DNA of 64,000 bases from Callosobruchus maculatus (Eukaryota > Arthropoda > Insecta > Coleoptera > Chrysomelidae): positions 868,001 through 932,000 of the forward strand of contig CATOUR010000173.1 of assembly GCA_951848785.1 (NCBI GenBank), given 5' to 3'. Below, in pieces: positions 10,180 to 25,100 of the stretch. How positions within the stretch are numbered: the stretch's first letter is position 1; every line of letters begins with the position of its first letter. The notes beneath the pieces were generated by a model, which was not told where the DNA came from, ran no database searches, and saw only the letters and a program-made list of their open reading frames with translations. Both the position numbers and the translations under genes were made by a program.

Positions 10180-13100
10180 CTGTAAATCAAACAGAATTTC
10201 GTGATTTCACTCATAGTGCAGGCGCTAGAGGTAGCTGAGTATGCAAAATGTGAGTACCGAATTTTACCACGGATTTGATTACAGAACTAATCAAAGGTTA
10301 AGAATGTGGACCTTGCCGGTCAAGTTTTTGGTCCATTTTTTTGTTAACCCCGTCTACTTCTCTACTCTTATTCGGACAGGGATTCTATTGAGTACATCAG
10401 GCAAAATAATTTTAATAAATATTTTCGCAACAATTTACAGTTTGTTCTAACGTTAAAAGTCAGGATGGATTATCATTTATTAAAAAAACAAAATTAAAGT
10501 AATAATCTTTAATTTTTTATTAATAAATAATATGTTATACAATGTATCCGGTCATCGCTATTGGAGCCTTTAGGGAAATAGAATACAGTATTTTTTTATC
10601 GACAAATCACCCACTCATAAGTAGGTTTTCTCCCACCATAATGAAATGGCAGCCATTTTGTGTTTTTTAATCGAAGCTTGAGTGTTGTACTAATTTAGCC
10701 ATAGTTAGCCATGTAGAGGTCCTAAACACACAAAAAATCTCATTCGATAGCCAAACATGTAGACCATAAACTAGTGGTAAATATTTTCCAAATTTTATTT
10801 CACAAAAGGGCAAAAACACTGTTAAAAGAAAATAACTATGTGACTTTTTCGTGTTTTTACAATTCCAGCTTTTTCAAAAAATCTGAGCTGTTAAGCTGCA
10901 ATGTTTTTATTTCTAAGCGATAGTATATGACGTTTCCTAAAAAAATATTTAGGTGTACATCTTAGCCCTAAGTAAAGTAGTTTAGAAGGTATGGTGGTTT
11001 GAATATGACCCGTTATTGTTGATTTGAGAAGGCAAAAAAACAAAATACTTAGTAGTAGTAATACTTAGTGGGCATGACATTTATTTTGGTAAAAAAGAAA
11101 CAATGTTCGAAATGTCCTCCTTGGTGCTGCAGACATGCTGTTGCTCTTACTGACATATGTTGCGTAGAGCGACTGATCATCACTTTGTCATACCGTTATC
11201 CATTGCCGACATGAATAATTTTGCGAAGAAGCTCCTGGCGTGTATTTGGCACGTCGACATCAACTTTCTGTTTCATTGTATTCCACAAGATAAAATCAAG
11301 TGGGGTCAAGTCCGGTGGACGCGATGGCCACGCGATTGTTCCACCCCGTCTAATCCACGGCGAATATCGTTCATTTAAAGGGTTTCCCAAAGGCATGAGA
11401 GCTGTGTGTATAAAACCTTTAGACACAGCTTTCAAACATTGCATTTTGCCACTAAATCCTTTAGTAGTATCGCAACCACTTACAGCATGTAATTCTGGCA
11501 AAATATCGCAAACATATGCTTTCACCCAGGGATTCATAAACCTCATAACACCCTAGAAAATATGTGAGAACTGTCAAAACATAGACCGAGGCAACCCAAT
11601 ATTTATTAAATATTTCCAGAAATAAACTGCCAAGACGAATACATCTATATCACCGCTGATTATTATAATATAAGCAGATTGACTCCTTACTGAAATAGTA
11701 GCAAAACATTCTTGAATCAGCTTCTGAGTGATTTGATTGTAATTCAAGTAGGTACCTTACAAATTAAAGATCCTTGAAACTTTAAACATTTAGTTGGATC
11801 GTCGAATCGTTCACAAGTAGGTACAGATCTCGCAGTCTTCTTTTACTTGTGCATATTTTTGAGCATAGCGAAAAGGAATCGAATGAGTTGCAATTTATTA
11901 GGAGCGTTAGCAAAAAAACCTTTACAAAAAGCAGAACTACTTGTTGAGTGATTGGAAATTATATTTTTAATGATCTGGCCTTTACACCGTAATTTTGTCT
12001 CCAAAAATTTTATAAGTGTCGTCGTATCCATCAAATATTAGATCTATTCTATTAACGCCAGGCAAAGTAAAAAATCCAAAACTTTTTTGAAGAATGTCTC
12101 GACAAAGTCTCCAAAAGTACTGAACTTATTTAACTGAATTTTGTGAACAAGGACCATGCCATTAATAATAATATAGACTTTAGAAGCATTTAGTTTTAAG
12201 TCTTGCTGAGAGCTTGTACCACATTTAAGATTTTTTAAGCTTCAAACAGACACTAAAAATTCACAAAAATGCTATTATATTATAACTATTCAAAAACACG
12301 ACTTGAAAAAGGACGTCTTTACGTCAACGGAGTAGAAACACACTAAATGCGTACACGCGCCTTGCTTACTGTATGGGCGAAGAGTGGCATGGGAAGGGAG
12401 TGGGAAGGGACCATAACATCTGGCGGCAAGATGTGTTTTGTTATTATTTCGGGTTTCAGGAGTAAGAATCCGGTCACAGTTGCTGTCACTCGGATGTCAT
12501 GCCCGCTAAGTATTTTGTTTTATTGCCTTCTCAACTCAACAACAAAGGGTCATATTCAAACCATCACACCTTCTAAACTACTTCACTTAGGGATGTATAA
12601 CTATTTTTCTTTTTAGAAAACGTCATATACTATCGCCTAGAAATAAAAACATTGTAGCTTAACGGCTCAAATTTTTTGACAAAGCTGGAATTGTAAAAAA
12701 ACGGAAAAGTTACATAATTATTTTCTTTTAACACTGTTTTTGCCTTTTTATGAAATAAAATTTGTAAAATACTTACCACTGGTTTATGGTCTACATGTTT
12801 CGCTATCGAATGAGTTTTTTTTGTGTTTTTAGGACCTCTACATGACTAACTATGGCTAAATCAGTACAATATTCAAGCTTCGATTAAAAAAAAACAAAAT
12901 GGCTGCCATTTCATTATGGTGGGAGGAAAACTACTTATGGGGGGTGATTTGTCGATAAAAAATACTGTATTTTATTTCACTAAATGCTCCGACACCGATG
13001 GCCGGACACAATGTATAACATATTTTTTAGTGTTGAAAAACTAAAAATTATTACTTTAATTTTGTTTTTTTTTAATAAATGAGAATCCATCCTGACTTTT

Positions 13101-16100
13101 ACCATTACAACAAACTGTAAATTATTACGGAAATATTTATTAAAATTATTTTACCTGATGTACTCAATCGAATCCCTGTCCGAATAAGAGTAGAGGAGTA
13201 GAGGGGGTTAACAAAAGAATGGACCAAAAACTTGACCGGCAAGATACACATTCTTAATCTTGATCCATAATTTCAGAATGTCGTAACGTTTGTCACATCT
13301 CGTCAAATTTTCAAGTACAAAATGTTTACATATTGATTAATATAGGAAATTATACCATCCTATACTGCTACAGTTTCAGTTATGGTCCAGATATATGATC
13401 TACGAAGAGGGACGAAAGAAATAACACCAAACAGCAAGAAAGGTTAACCAAACCAGTTGCAGATAAGGTGAAGTTGGACAAATTGAGTGTGTATATAAAA
13501 ATTGTAGTGTATACTTATTCGTCCTATACCTCATACAAGGCATAGCTTTCGAGGGGCGCTATTTTGTATTGCATTACAAAATAAACAATAATAAAATAAT
13601 AATAATCAAATCCGTTGGCAAAATTCGATATTCACATTTTGCATACTCACTTACCTCTAGCGCCCGCTCTATCAAAATCATATATAAGTACATTTTTTAT
13701 GTACGTATGGCTAAACTTGTTTCAAAAAATGACTTGCGATGAGCTGAAATGGTAAAAGAATGAAATCATGTAGATGCCAACACGTTGGTATTTATTTCTG
13801 AAGTATGCGATATTCTTCGCAATTTTGCAACCACCAAAAATATATCCGTAACCTTGATCTGCACGTCGTCAGGCTCATGGCCGACAGTATTCTTAAACGG
13901 GGCACACACGGTGAGACCTTCCTCGCCGCTTGCGGCGAGATCTAGGTCTCAGAGACAAATCTCATTGTTAATGTTGCGGTCTAGCTAGTATCATGTATCA
14001 TTGAGACGGTATCATTGAGACCGACTCCGACGGTTTCATGGGACTTGCAATGCGACAAGTCTCAACTGGTTCCACTGTGAATGGCTGTGTAGCACCACTG
14101 ATCGTCAAAAAATAGTGACTTGGGAGAATTAAATAACGAAGTTTAGTTATTTATTTATTACTTATATCAATTCTGTTGGTTATAAATAGGTACAAAATAT
14201 TTAAAAATGGATGGAAACAAGGCATTTTGGGAAGAATTTATACAGATTACATATATTGTTCCTTTAAAGCTCTATAAATAGCCCAACACGTTTCAGGAAT
14301 AAGGGATTAATAACTGTAAGAGAACTTTAAGTCTTCGTAATTGCTCCCAGCGCCCAGGAGCAAAATATCGGAGTGTGGCTATCAGGCGTTCTGCGGCACA
14401 CACGGCCTCCCTCATTAGAGTATTTTGTTTTGCAATTGCAGGTCTATAATTAAATCATGTATACAATTAAAACTAGATTCGTCCATCCTCAGATAATTTA
14501 GGAAGTCATCTTTCTCATTTTGTTGCAGTTCGCGTATAAAATTCATATGTGAATAACTTTTTCTTTGTGTTAGCCATTTCCTGGACCATTTTTTTCTGGA
14601 CCTTTTCTTTTTATCTTTATCCTCATCGATTACTATAGCAACTGCTACACCAATTGCACAGATTTGCTCATTGGTAAGCTGAGTGTAGGACGCCATTTTA
14701 TATAGAACTTATGTTTCAGTGGCAGTGCCATGAGACCCCTCAAGTGTGTGTGGAGTTGTGTGATGCTGAGACCAATTTATGTGATACGCCGCCTCGCCGC
14801 ATATGCAGCGAGGTATGTCTCCCCGTGTATGCCCCGAATTATTCTAAGCTCTGTATGTGAGACCTTCGTGCCAGGTAAGGTTAATCGCTTTTAGAGACGT
14901 TTTATCTCATATAACCTACACTTTTTGTGTCCCGCCAACCTTCTCCCACGAGGAAAAAGCTACAGAAATATATTCGCACTTTACTTCTGTAAAGCCAGTT
15001 AAAGTACGTTCGTCTAGTTTTGAAACATACCTACTGAACATGACCACATTAATTTCTTTTGTGCAATGTTACTCCATCCCAAAAGTATTAAAAATGTCAA
15101 GTCAGTGGATTAATTTACTGAAACTATAAAGAATGTTCGTCTGTAGCTGCGTACACATCTGAGCACACATGTTTTCAGTACACACGAATATGCAAATGTG
15201 GACGTCCCATTCGTCGTATCTCAGGGCATGTGGGCTAACTCGCGCGCGACTTTGAGCGCGCATGGGTCGGGCCAAATCTACTGGAGCGAGTTGAGAACAC
15301 ACGCATGCGACGTAAAAACTAACACCAAAATATGACTTCAGAACACACACGTTGAGTACGCACGTATGCATATGTGTGTGTTCTCAAGGCATGTGCGCTC
15401 AGACGGGTACGCAGCTTTTGTCGTGATAGTAACGCGTTGCAAAAAGTTCAGCAGCCCTGCTCCAGGACTTTCCGAACTATATAGGGGACAAAGAGTAACA
15501 GGTTTTTCCGTGATACAGGTATCGTGGAACGACCAAAAAAACGTGATATTCTTATTTTTCCTGATAAATGTTTTCGATCTGTCACTTGCCCACCCCACAA
15601 CTTGACTTTTGAGTTGTTTTGAGTGGTAGTTGTTTTGCTGGATGTGGGAATTTCAGCATTTGCAATTTTCATTTTGAAGCACTTTTCGCCTTTTGACTAA
15701 TATCCTGGATTGCTGTTTATAATTATTAATGGTTCTTGTTTCAGTAACGTCCAATGTCTTGTTTCTAGTTGTTTATGAACATATAATAATATCTGTCACC
15801 ATAAATGATTCCACCATTTAACGAACATTGCTTCACTCAAATAAAAAATATTTAATATTTTTTATATTGGGCCTCTTCAACAGAGTGAAATAAGATTCTT
15901 TTACTACGTCTTTTTAGTATGGATTCGTCTATAACGTCAATCGTTTATATTTGTGTCTGATAATGTAAATGTAATAGTACCGAATATGGCTCACCTTCTA
16001 TTTTGATACCAAGTTTTGACTTGCGTTTCACTGAGATTAAGCGCGTCTGCCACGTCGCTTCTATCGGCTACAGAGAGATACTTCTGACATCGGAACTTGC

Positions 16101-19100
16101 GCTCTAAGTACGCAAGCTGCGCATGCGTAAATGCAGTACGACGTCTGCGTGGCTTACGCCCCTTTGCAGGTGACTCTGAACTAACGTTCACATCTCTGGG
16201 CGGTGTGGAAGCGGTTGTAGTATTTGAGAAGAACGCTGGAGACGAGGCATCGGTCAGAGTAGGAGGATCATCTTCTTGGGACTCAGAATCTGATGGGTAA
16301 TCCACTGCTGAAAGAATGTATCCCATAATTTTTAATGAAAGACAATGGTACCATCGTCGTTGTACGAATAAAATTTACATGATAGCTTCATAGCACAAGG
16401 AGTTTTTATGTAGTTTAGTTGAATATACGTTTTGAAATAAGAAGATTATTTATTACGGTTGTGAAGCATTTCAAGCGGAGTAACTCTCACGAGCGATTGT
16501 ACATTAGTCATAGTACATTCAACATCAATTTTTTAGACTAAGATTCAAAAAGGTATTTTTTAGGACATCCATTATAATGCCGTCTGAAAGCCTGTTCAAG
16601 AAAACGACTGAAAAAGTGAGAGTTCGGGAGGCGTCTTCCACTGTATACATTTGTTTTAGATGAAATAATTGAGTAAGATGTCGTTCCTTAGGGTTCCTTA
16701 ATAACCCATTAATCATTAATTTTTAATTCCATCCTAAGGATGCAATATTATGTAAAGGTCTATCCTAAACTTTTGAGATATAGGTAGTTTTCAGAAGAAA
16801 ATCTTTCTGTTTATAATATCTGAATTCACCTACACCTACATACATATAGGTACCGGGTGTCCCAGAATTTCCTTGACACGTGATATTTTCGTAACCAAAA
16901 ACGGTTCAAGCCAGAACTGAGTGGTACTTTTGAAGGTACTGTAGGGTCTATCAGACCATGCTTTCAAAACATTTTTTTTGTATATCAACCCCTAAAACTC
17001 ACCCCCAACTTTTTTTTTCAAATAGCACCCCATAGGTTTTCCTACTAAATGATATCCTCATCTTATTTGAAATCTTGTGGTACCTTTAATTTTATATGCA
17101 AACTTATTTTTTCCGTAAAATCATAAGCATAAGACAAATGAAATGATAATTTGTTTGGCTCCTGATATTTTTGTAACATAAACGGATAAAAAAGAAAAGT
17201 AAGTGGGTTTTTCAAGGGTAGTGAATGACCTATTATTCCTTGCTTGTGAACCATTTTTTTCTTACTTAAACCCTTGGAATCCACCCCTAGCTTGTTCTTT
17301 CAAATTTCAATCCACAATTTTGCCTGGAAAAATGAATTCTTTACTTGAATTTAATTATCGTAGTGCTTTACTTTTTATGCCCCTACTGCAATTTATCGTT
17401 AATTATTTTTGTTTAATCCGTGAAATCGTAAGCATAAATTACTTAAAATACATGTATGGAAAATATTTTTTTATTATCATGAATCAACTAATTAAAAAAA
17501 TGTGACAACAAAACTAAGTGCAAAACGTGAAAAAGTTTTATGGTTACATCGGGCCGCGCCAACCCCGTGTGCAGGGTGTGCCCCGCACACGGGCGCCAAA
17601 ATTAACGCGATACTACGATAATTAAATTCAAGTAAAGAATTTGTTTTTCCAGGCAAAATTGTGGATTGAAATTTGAAAGAACTAGCTAGGGGTGGATTCC
17701 AAAGGCTTAAGTAGGAAAAAATGATTCACAAGCAAGGAATGATAGGTCATTCACTACCCTTGAAAAACCCACTTAGTTTTCTTTTTTATCCGTTTTTGTT
17801 ACAAAAATATCAGGCGTCAAACAAATTATCATTCCATTTGTCTTATGCTTATGATTTTACGGAAAAAATAAGTTTGCATATAAAATTAAAGGTACCACAT
17901 GAGTTTAAATAAAATGGGGATATAATTTATGTAGGAAAACCTATGGGGTGCTATTTGAAAAAAAAAGTTGGGGGTGAGTTTTAGGGGTCGTACAAAAAAA
18001 ATGTTTTGAATGTATGGTATGATAGACCCTATAGTACCTTCAAAAGTACCACTCAGTTCTTGCTTGAACCGTTTTTCGTTACGAAAATATCACGTGTCAA
18101 GGAAATTCTGGGACACCCGGTATACAAATATGGCCAAGAACGATATAAATTTTTAACGAAGGTTGAATCACAAACATTTTATTTAAGAATGTGGACCATA
18201 AATTGTATCTAGTACTACTTAATGAGGCACTAATTAGTTATGTTTTAAATCAAGAATGATGCAACCGATAAAAAGGTGTAATTATTATATAGCATAGATG
18301 AAATCAGGCTATCCAAAAAGGTTGAATCGTTTTTTTTTTCAGAGTAATGGAAATCGCGTACGAATGCCATTGGTAGGTGTTTCAAAGAATGTTGTATACA
18401 AAAAATGTTCCTTCATGCATTTCACGAGGATGTATAGGATGATATCTCAAATATCAAACAAATATATTGTTTCCCTCAAATGTTATTATGATATTACCCT
18501 GACCACCACGCCGAAAATATGTACAGGTATATATTTGACTACTGTATTGTGAAATCTGAAAAATGATTTTGGGATTACGGGAAAACAGGAAGGATATGTA
18601 GGAGAGGTCAACTTTGATATGTGTTTCGTACCTAGGGCTCTTTATGACTAAAATCGGCGAGAATAACACCCGTATGCACCGTAAGTCAATTGCGCGATTA
18701 GTTACGTGAACCTGGATTAGATTACTTGTTTACTATGCACCGCAAACTGACAATTTTGATACTGTCACTGTCAAAATAATCTTGCGAACACAACCTTGCC
18801 GTATCTCCAATCTGGATTAGTTAATCTCTTGACGGTGTATGGCTAGATGCCAAAGATTAGCAAAACGCGATTAGGGAACTAGGATTAGAATCGCCAAACG
18901 GTGCATACGGGTGTAAGACGCTCAAGCGATGTCCCTTACATGTTTTTTTCAAAATGTATATAGACTTCCTAAATCCTTTATTCGTATCTTCCAGATAATT
19001 TTCCTCAGATTTCCGTTGAGCGAAATTTGCTCTTTAATAATAGAGTTATTTATGTTAGCAGGCCGAAAATATTTATGGGGCTACAGAAGACGAATTAAGA

Positions 19101-22100
19101 TGTCTGAGAGTCATTCACTCTTTTGAAAGTTCTACCACTAAATGACGAATCCAGGATCACATACGAGACTGCTTGAACTTGAATCTTCCCGAAGCCAAAA
19201 TATATTACAATAAGCTGCTTCTTTTAAAGATTGAGCGCATGTATAGAACAGAGCTTACATCACTTGCAATATGGCAGAACAATTATTATTGCAACGGCTT
19301 CAAGACTGAACGCCAAAATATCTGCCAAACCGAAACAAACCAACTTTGAAGAATTTTTCCAGAATTAAGACTGTTAGACAGGCGGTGCAGCGTCTAGATA
19401 CCAATGTTTCCAATGACGACTTGATTTGCTTTGGCCTTGTAAAGAGAACTATTTATTCTCGTCTGGCTGTTCGTGTGGCTTTTTGTGGTTTGTTCCGATT
19501 GGTCGGTCCCGCGTTCTGCTGAGTGCGTCAGTTCTTGATGACGTTTCGTTCTTCGCGGCTTTACAGACGGGTCGCTGTTGTGTCCTGATTCAGTAGCAAC
19601 GGCTCTTACTGACGATGACGTGGCCGTTCGATGGTGACTGCGTCCCACGTATGTGTTCAAGTTTGTTCTGTCCAATCTCAGTTTTTCTATATTTCTTCTG
19701 AGGGGCTGCCATATAGGTCTAATTTCCACAATAGGCTTGCTGTACACATTTTTGTTGCATTAAGGCTCTTTGTCGATAGCGTCTTCACAAATAGTTTTAT
19801 AGTGCTTGGTCCAAGCGTTATCTGCTATTCCGGACATTCTCTCTCTGCCCTAGGGTGTTAAGTCGGTGGACTTTAATTCTCGCTTCTAGAGATCTTTTAG
19901 TTTATCCTATGTGTACTTTGCCGCATTCACATGGCACTCCATAGATGCGGTTTTTAGTTTCTTGGTGTTCATTCTGGTTTCGTTTTTGTTAGTGTTAGTA
20001 TACCTACTTCGGAGAGTGGTGCCTGTTGAGAATCGTTTTTTAATTTCATATTCTTGCCCTAATCCTCCAACAGGATCTTTAATGCAGACTGACATTTTAA
20101 ATGCGTCCTCTAGTGTCAAAAGAACAACAAAACCGATACATCTCAATTCAGACCCATATATCTGTGCTATCTATAATCCCGGGAGTAATGAAGGAGTGCT
20201 CCAATATGTACATTTTTGAAATACCCTCAGTCCTACCCAGTCCTTTGAAAAATTTCAGAGTATTTGATTTCCATAAAAAAACGGTATAGAGCATCAACAT
20301 AAGATTATATACTACTCGCAAATGAAATACGAAAACCTAGAAAAAAAGGGATATTTGCACTGAACATTTGTACACAGCTTGGCAGTAATCTCTAGTACTC
20401 ATGTGACACTTTTTGTTCATTCAGACGTTATTTACCTATATGGCACCTCTAAAAAATTCTAGACGTGTTAAAACAAAGCATGGCTTTTTGTCGATGCAAA
20501 AACAGTGATATCTAGTGCAAATATGGCGAGAGACCAGTTGGCTGTGTGAAGATGCCCCCTAGAAAACAACAGCCCCAGTTTACGCAGTTAATCCCCTTTG
20601 GACGGGGTCGGATTATAGGCCAACGAGAACGTGGTGCTTCTTTTAGAGCAATTGCTGTAACCACGGGGCGTAGCGTGGCTACAGCTGTAGCAGAATGGCG
20701 CGCATGGATTGCAGGAGGGCGAATGCAGCGAGATAGACGTTCTGGCGCACGTAGAAGAACTACAGATCAGCAAGATCGTCATCTACGACTACTGGCCCTT
20801 CGAGACGGAATGCGATCCACTTGAGCTGAACCATAGATTGAGCGAAATAGTCTTAGAATCATATCGTCCGCCAGTGGATCCACTCACTGCAGCTCATCGT
20901 CGTCAACGGTTAGATTGGTGCCAGAACACCGAGAATGGCACGCGGAGTGGCATCAGACGGCCTTCTCCGCGAGTCCAGGTTTTGCCTGGGGGACATGACG
21001 GACGCCAATGCGTAAGACGACGACGCGACGGGGTGAACGACGTGATCTCCAGCTTTCTGTTGAGTGCCATGTAGACTGTCCTATTGGTTTCATGGTTTCG
21101 GGTGCCATTTGCATTCTATAGGAGGTTACCTTTACTTGTGATTCGTGGCACCATGACTACGCAACGTTATGTGAATGAGGTGTTAGAACCAATTGCCGTT
21201 CCATATGTCCGAGGCCTCGAACAGAGTTCCTTCCAGCGAGATAATGCACGTCCCCATATTGCAAGGGTATTGATGAGGTTCCTACAGGAAGCTGAGGTCA
21301 GGGTCCCCTGGCCTCCACGACCACCCGATTTATCACCAATTGAAAAAGTGTGAGATTGGATGGGTCGTACATAAGCGATCTAGCTCCTTGAGGTCTTTTC
21401 GTTTCTCCTATGTATACTTTGCCGCATTCACATGGCACTCCGTAGATGCAGTATTTAGTTTGGATTGTACTTGGGAGAGATATAAAGTAAATATTAATAT
21501 AACAGCGGTCTTATTTTTGTCTCTCAGACCTTGTAAGAAGTTAACCTTAATCTGCCAGATTGTAAATTAGTAAGATGTGAATGGTTACTTGACTGTATTA
21601 CTCAATGACTTTTAAAATATATTCAGGACATTTTATTATAGAAACTATCTTTTGTACTCATCCTTATATTTTCTGTATTTGATACATTTATATTATAAAA
21701 GCCCTGTTTTTAATTAGAGAACCGCCGTTTTCTCAGCGGAAACAAAGGTCCTCCACGGCATCTTTTCAAGTGACGAAACCATTGGACAAAACCACTAACA
21801 AATCCCGTTTGTGTCGTCAGTAACCTCAGGCTAGGTGCTGAAGCAGCGAGTTTTCCATCCTTTTTTTCATTAAAGCGATCCTTAAACCGCTCAAAACGTA
21901 TAAGACACAACAGCGTTCTAATTGGAGTATAGTTGGGGAGCAGCCACCTCGAGTGGGACCAAGTCGGGACTAATTATTGCTGGAGGGCACGTCTACTGCT
22001 TTCATGGAGCAGAGTTTATATGTGAGGAGCAGAATTTGAAAAAGCACTTTCTCCAAATATGGAAATGTTCAGTAAAGACGAATTTTATTGACAATCAAAG

Positions 22101-25100
22101 TTGTCAGTAGTTAACTACAAAAGTACTTAATTACATATTTACTTACTTTTTTATAAAAGTAGTTCTATTTTAAATACTTTTGTTCTTCCAGTAGTTATAG
22201 TCGATTACTTTATGTCAACATAAAATATTCGAAAAAAGTAGTTAAAATGTTAACTACTCATTGCTAATTACTTTAGGTATTTTAACTACTTTTTTGAAAT
22301 TCAACTACTTATAAGAATATTCAACTACTTCGCCTACGTTAAGTTAGGAAATTGATCTTACAGTAAACAAGGAGATCTTCCTAAAATTTATTATAAACGA
22401 ATTTTGTGTCTTATTTCATGATGTTTTAGATTGAAGTGAAGAAAAATTGACCTTAACTAATGCACAAACACAACTTAAAAATACTTTTTTCGATTTCAAG
22501 GAGGAAGAACAAAATTTGAAAAAATTGACGCACACAGAGGAACATCGGATCCAGAAACTAATTTAATAAAAAAATTGAAATTGGATTTGTAAAGGTTTTT
22601 GACTGACTGTGATGAACTTCAGTTACTTTTTTGTAGGATAAGGTCATTTAAACAAAGACTCCTTAATTTCCTGTATGTATAAGTCGAAACGTCGCATACA
22701 GGAAAATAAGGAGTTTTTGTTTAAATGACCTTATCCTACAAAAAAATAACTGAAATTGAAATTAGAGTTATCAAACTATCTAGAGGATAGAAGAGGTAAT
22801 ACAGAAACAACACAAATTCATCTTCATCAGCTGCAGTTAAATGTATGTTTCATTTTGCAGTTTTGATTAATTCATCAAGGAGACACGATTTCTGATAACA
22901 TTTTCGAGTAGTTGTTTTTTTTTTAAAGCATACATAACCTAACGCAGACGTTGTTTTAAAAGTCTTTTAAAATGTATACTTTAAACTCCACTCGATAAAT
23001 TAGAATAGAGTACTTTATTTTTTACACGTGATTATTTGTTTTTCTGTTAATTTCTGTTAATTCTGCAGTGAGTTTATAGGTCGCACGAAAGCAGGTTTGG
23101 TTTGTATTAAAAAAAGCAGTTAATCATTATTTAACTACTAACTACTGAGTAGTTAGTAATCTGACTACTTTTTTAAAGAAGTAGTTTAACTACCAGGGTG
23201 TTGAACTACTTCTTTGACAAAGTATAGATAGTAGTTATACTCCACTACTTTTCTCAAGTAGTTTGCCTAGCCCTGATGCTGACAATAAACGTTTATGCAA
23301 AACTGAAATATATTCTGGTATTCAAGCATGTGTTAGAAGTATTTAGATTAAGATTATTTTGTTGGTATCACAAATAAATGAACTCAAATATATTTTGATT
23401 GCCCTAGATAGACATGCCTTTCTTAAAAAAATGAAAGAGTTACGTTATACGTGTTTCACCAACTAAGCACATCTGTAATTTACAAGTATTGTTTCGGGAC
23501 GCACCAGACTAAATAAATTTCAATTGCCGTACAATGAATCAAGTCTCTCAATAGATGAAAAGTAACAAATAATAGCACCCAAAAAACGTAAGGTAATAAA
23601 CTGACCATATACCATGTCCAATTCCCAATAGTTTCCGAGATAAATTGAATTTTAGAGATTTTTATTAAAATGCAAACCTCCAAGCGACTATAATAAAACA
23701 AAATTTTATTGTGGGATTTTGGAATTTATTCTATGATTTTCTTGTAACATACCAAAGACTTCCTACTGATAGACCACGCATCCAAGGCAAATTGTTTGTC
23801 GGCATTCCAAACATTGGGAGTATTTTCAATGGTACACCGCAGTGATGCCAACTTGACAATCATTTGGAATAAATATTCAGAAAAACGTATGGAACAGTAT
23901 TGGCAATATGCTGTAAAAAATTATGATTATGGCTTACTTCTCTGTAACAGAAAAAGTACTCTTAAAATACTCTTTTGTAAAACACGTGTAGTATTGCAAT
24001 TCTGTCAAGAATTAACCCCATTTTTGTATTTTACAAACTTTGCTGCATGCCCTAATGCACAACTGGCAACGTTGGGAATGTCTGTGCCAAGTGTCGACCA
24101 CGTGTCTACTCAGGCGCGTACACAGGATTTTCGCTGGAGGGTGGTCTCAAAAAAAACGAGATGTCTGTTGTTAAAAAAAGCAACATAGCACATATATGAA
24201 TGGGTAGTTATCAGTGCTAAACCGGTCAGTCGATAGAGGTCCACATCCAGCCAACAAAACAGAACACAGCAAAGCTTCAAATTTTCGAAAACAAAAACAA
24301 ATTGGCAAATGCTGTCCACATATTTGTAGGCAACAATGGACTAGTATCATGAATTTTATTTCTGGTTGCATATGATAGAGCACGTCATAAAAAGCATCTC
24401 ATTTTTTTCTCCGATTTTTTTGGGCACAGGAAAGCCGTGAAAATGAGGAAAATATTTGAATTCTCCTAGGGCAGTGACGTCACTGCCCTATAGGCGAACA
24501 GCCAATCAAAAGACAGATATGTGTGCTGTGTTGCCGCATTCTGATGGCGCGCGGAGCTGTACGCGGGCTGGCTCATCTATCTTGTCTTCTGTTCCCGTCT
24601 GATATGTTTTGTGGTTTTAATGTCCCGTGATCCGAAATTCCAGGGCTGTTCCAAATTACGGTTCTATCACCGTCCTAGAACTGTTTTTATCATGCCCCAC
24701 CCATTTTGTGATTCTAGAATCGATGATTGGTTGGTACGCTGGTGGACCAACCAATCATCGGTTTGAGAACTGTAAAATGGGCGGGGCATGATGAAAACAG
24801 TTCTAGGACGGTGATAGAACCATAATTTGGAACAGCCCTTCCGAAAGCTAAGTTAAGGTTCCTAATCCGTCAATCCTGTCAATCAATCGTCATTCGGTCA
24901 TTGTCATTTCCAAATTCCATTGGGCTTTGGCTGTAATTTTCAACAATCTTAAAGTTATTATTATTTGTTTGCGTTTATTTGTACAGGATATCCTTTTATT
25001 CCATTTTACTAGGTTTCAAGTTATTTTATCATAACATAACCAACAAGTATGGGTAAAATCGATAGTGGATTCACAAACGCCGATTCAGATAACCTGCCTA

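Noticed and set aside
11221..11556. 111-codon plus-strand frame
   Set aside because: Antisense shadow of the minus-strand chimeric transposase remnant.
15991..16326. Start codon at 16326 as the homeobox gene start
   Set aside because: It overlaps the acceptor tract, and exon 1 at 35244-35325 supplies an EH1 motif with exactly matching phase.
23796..24188. 130-codon plus-strand open frame
   Set aside because: No motif, no splice context, and its end lies in transposon-like sequence.
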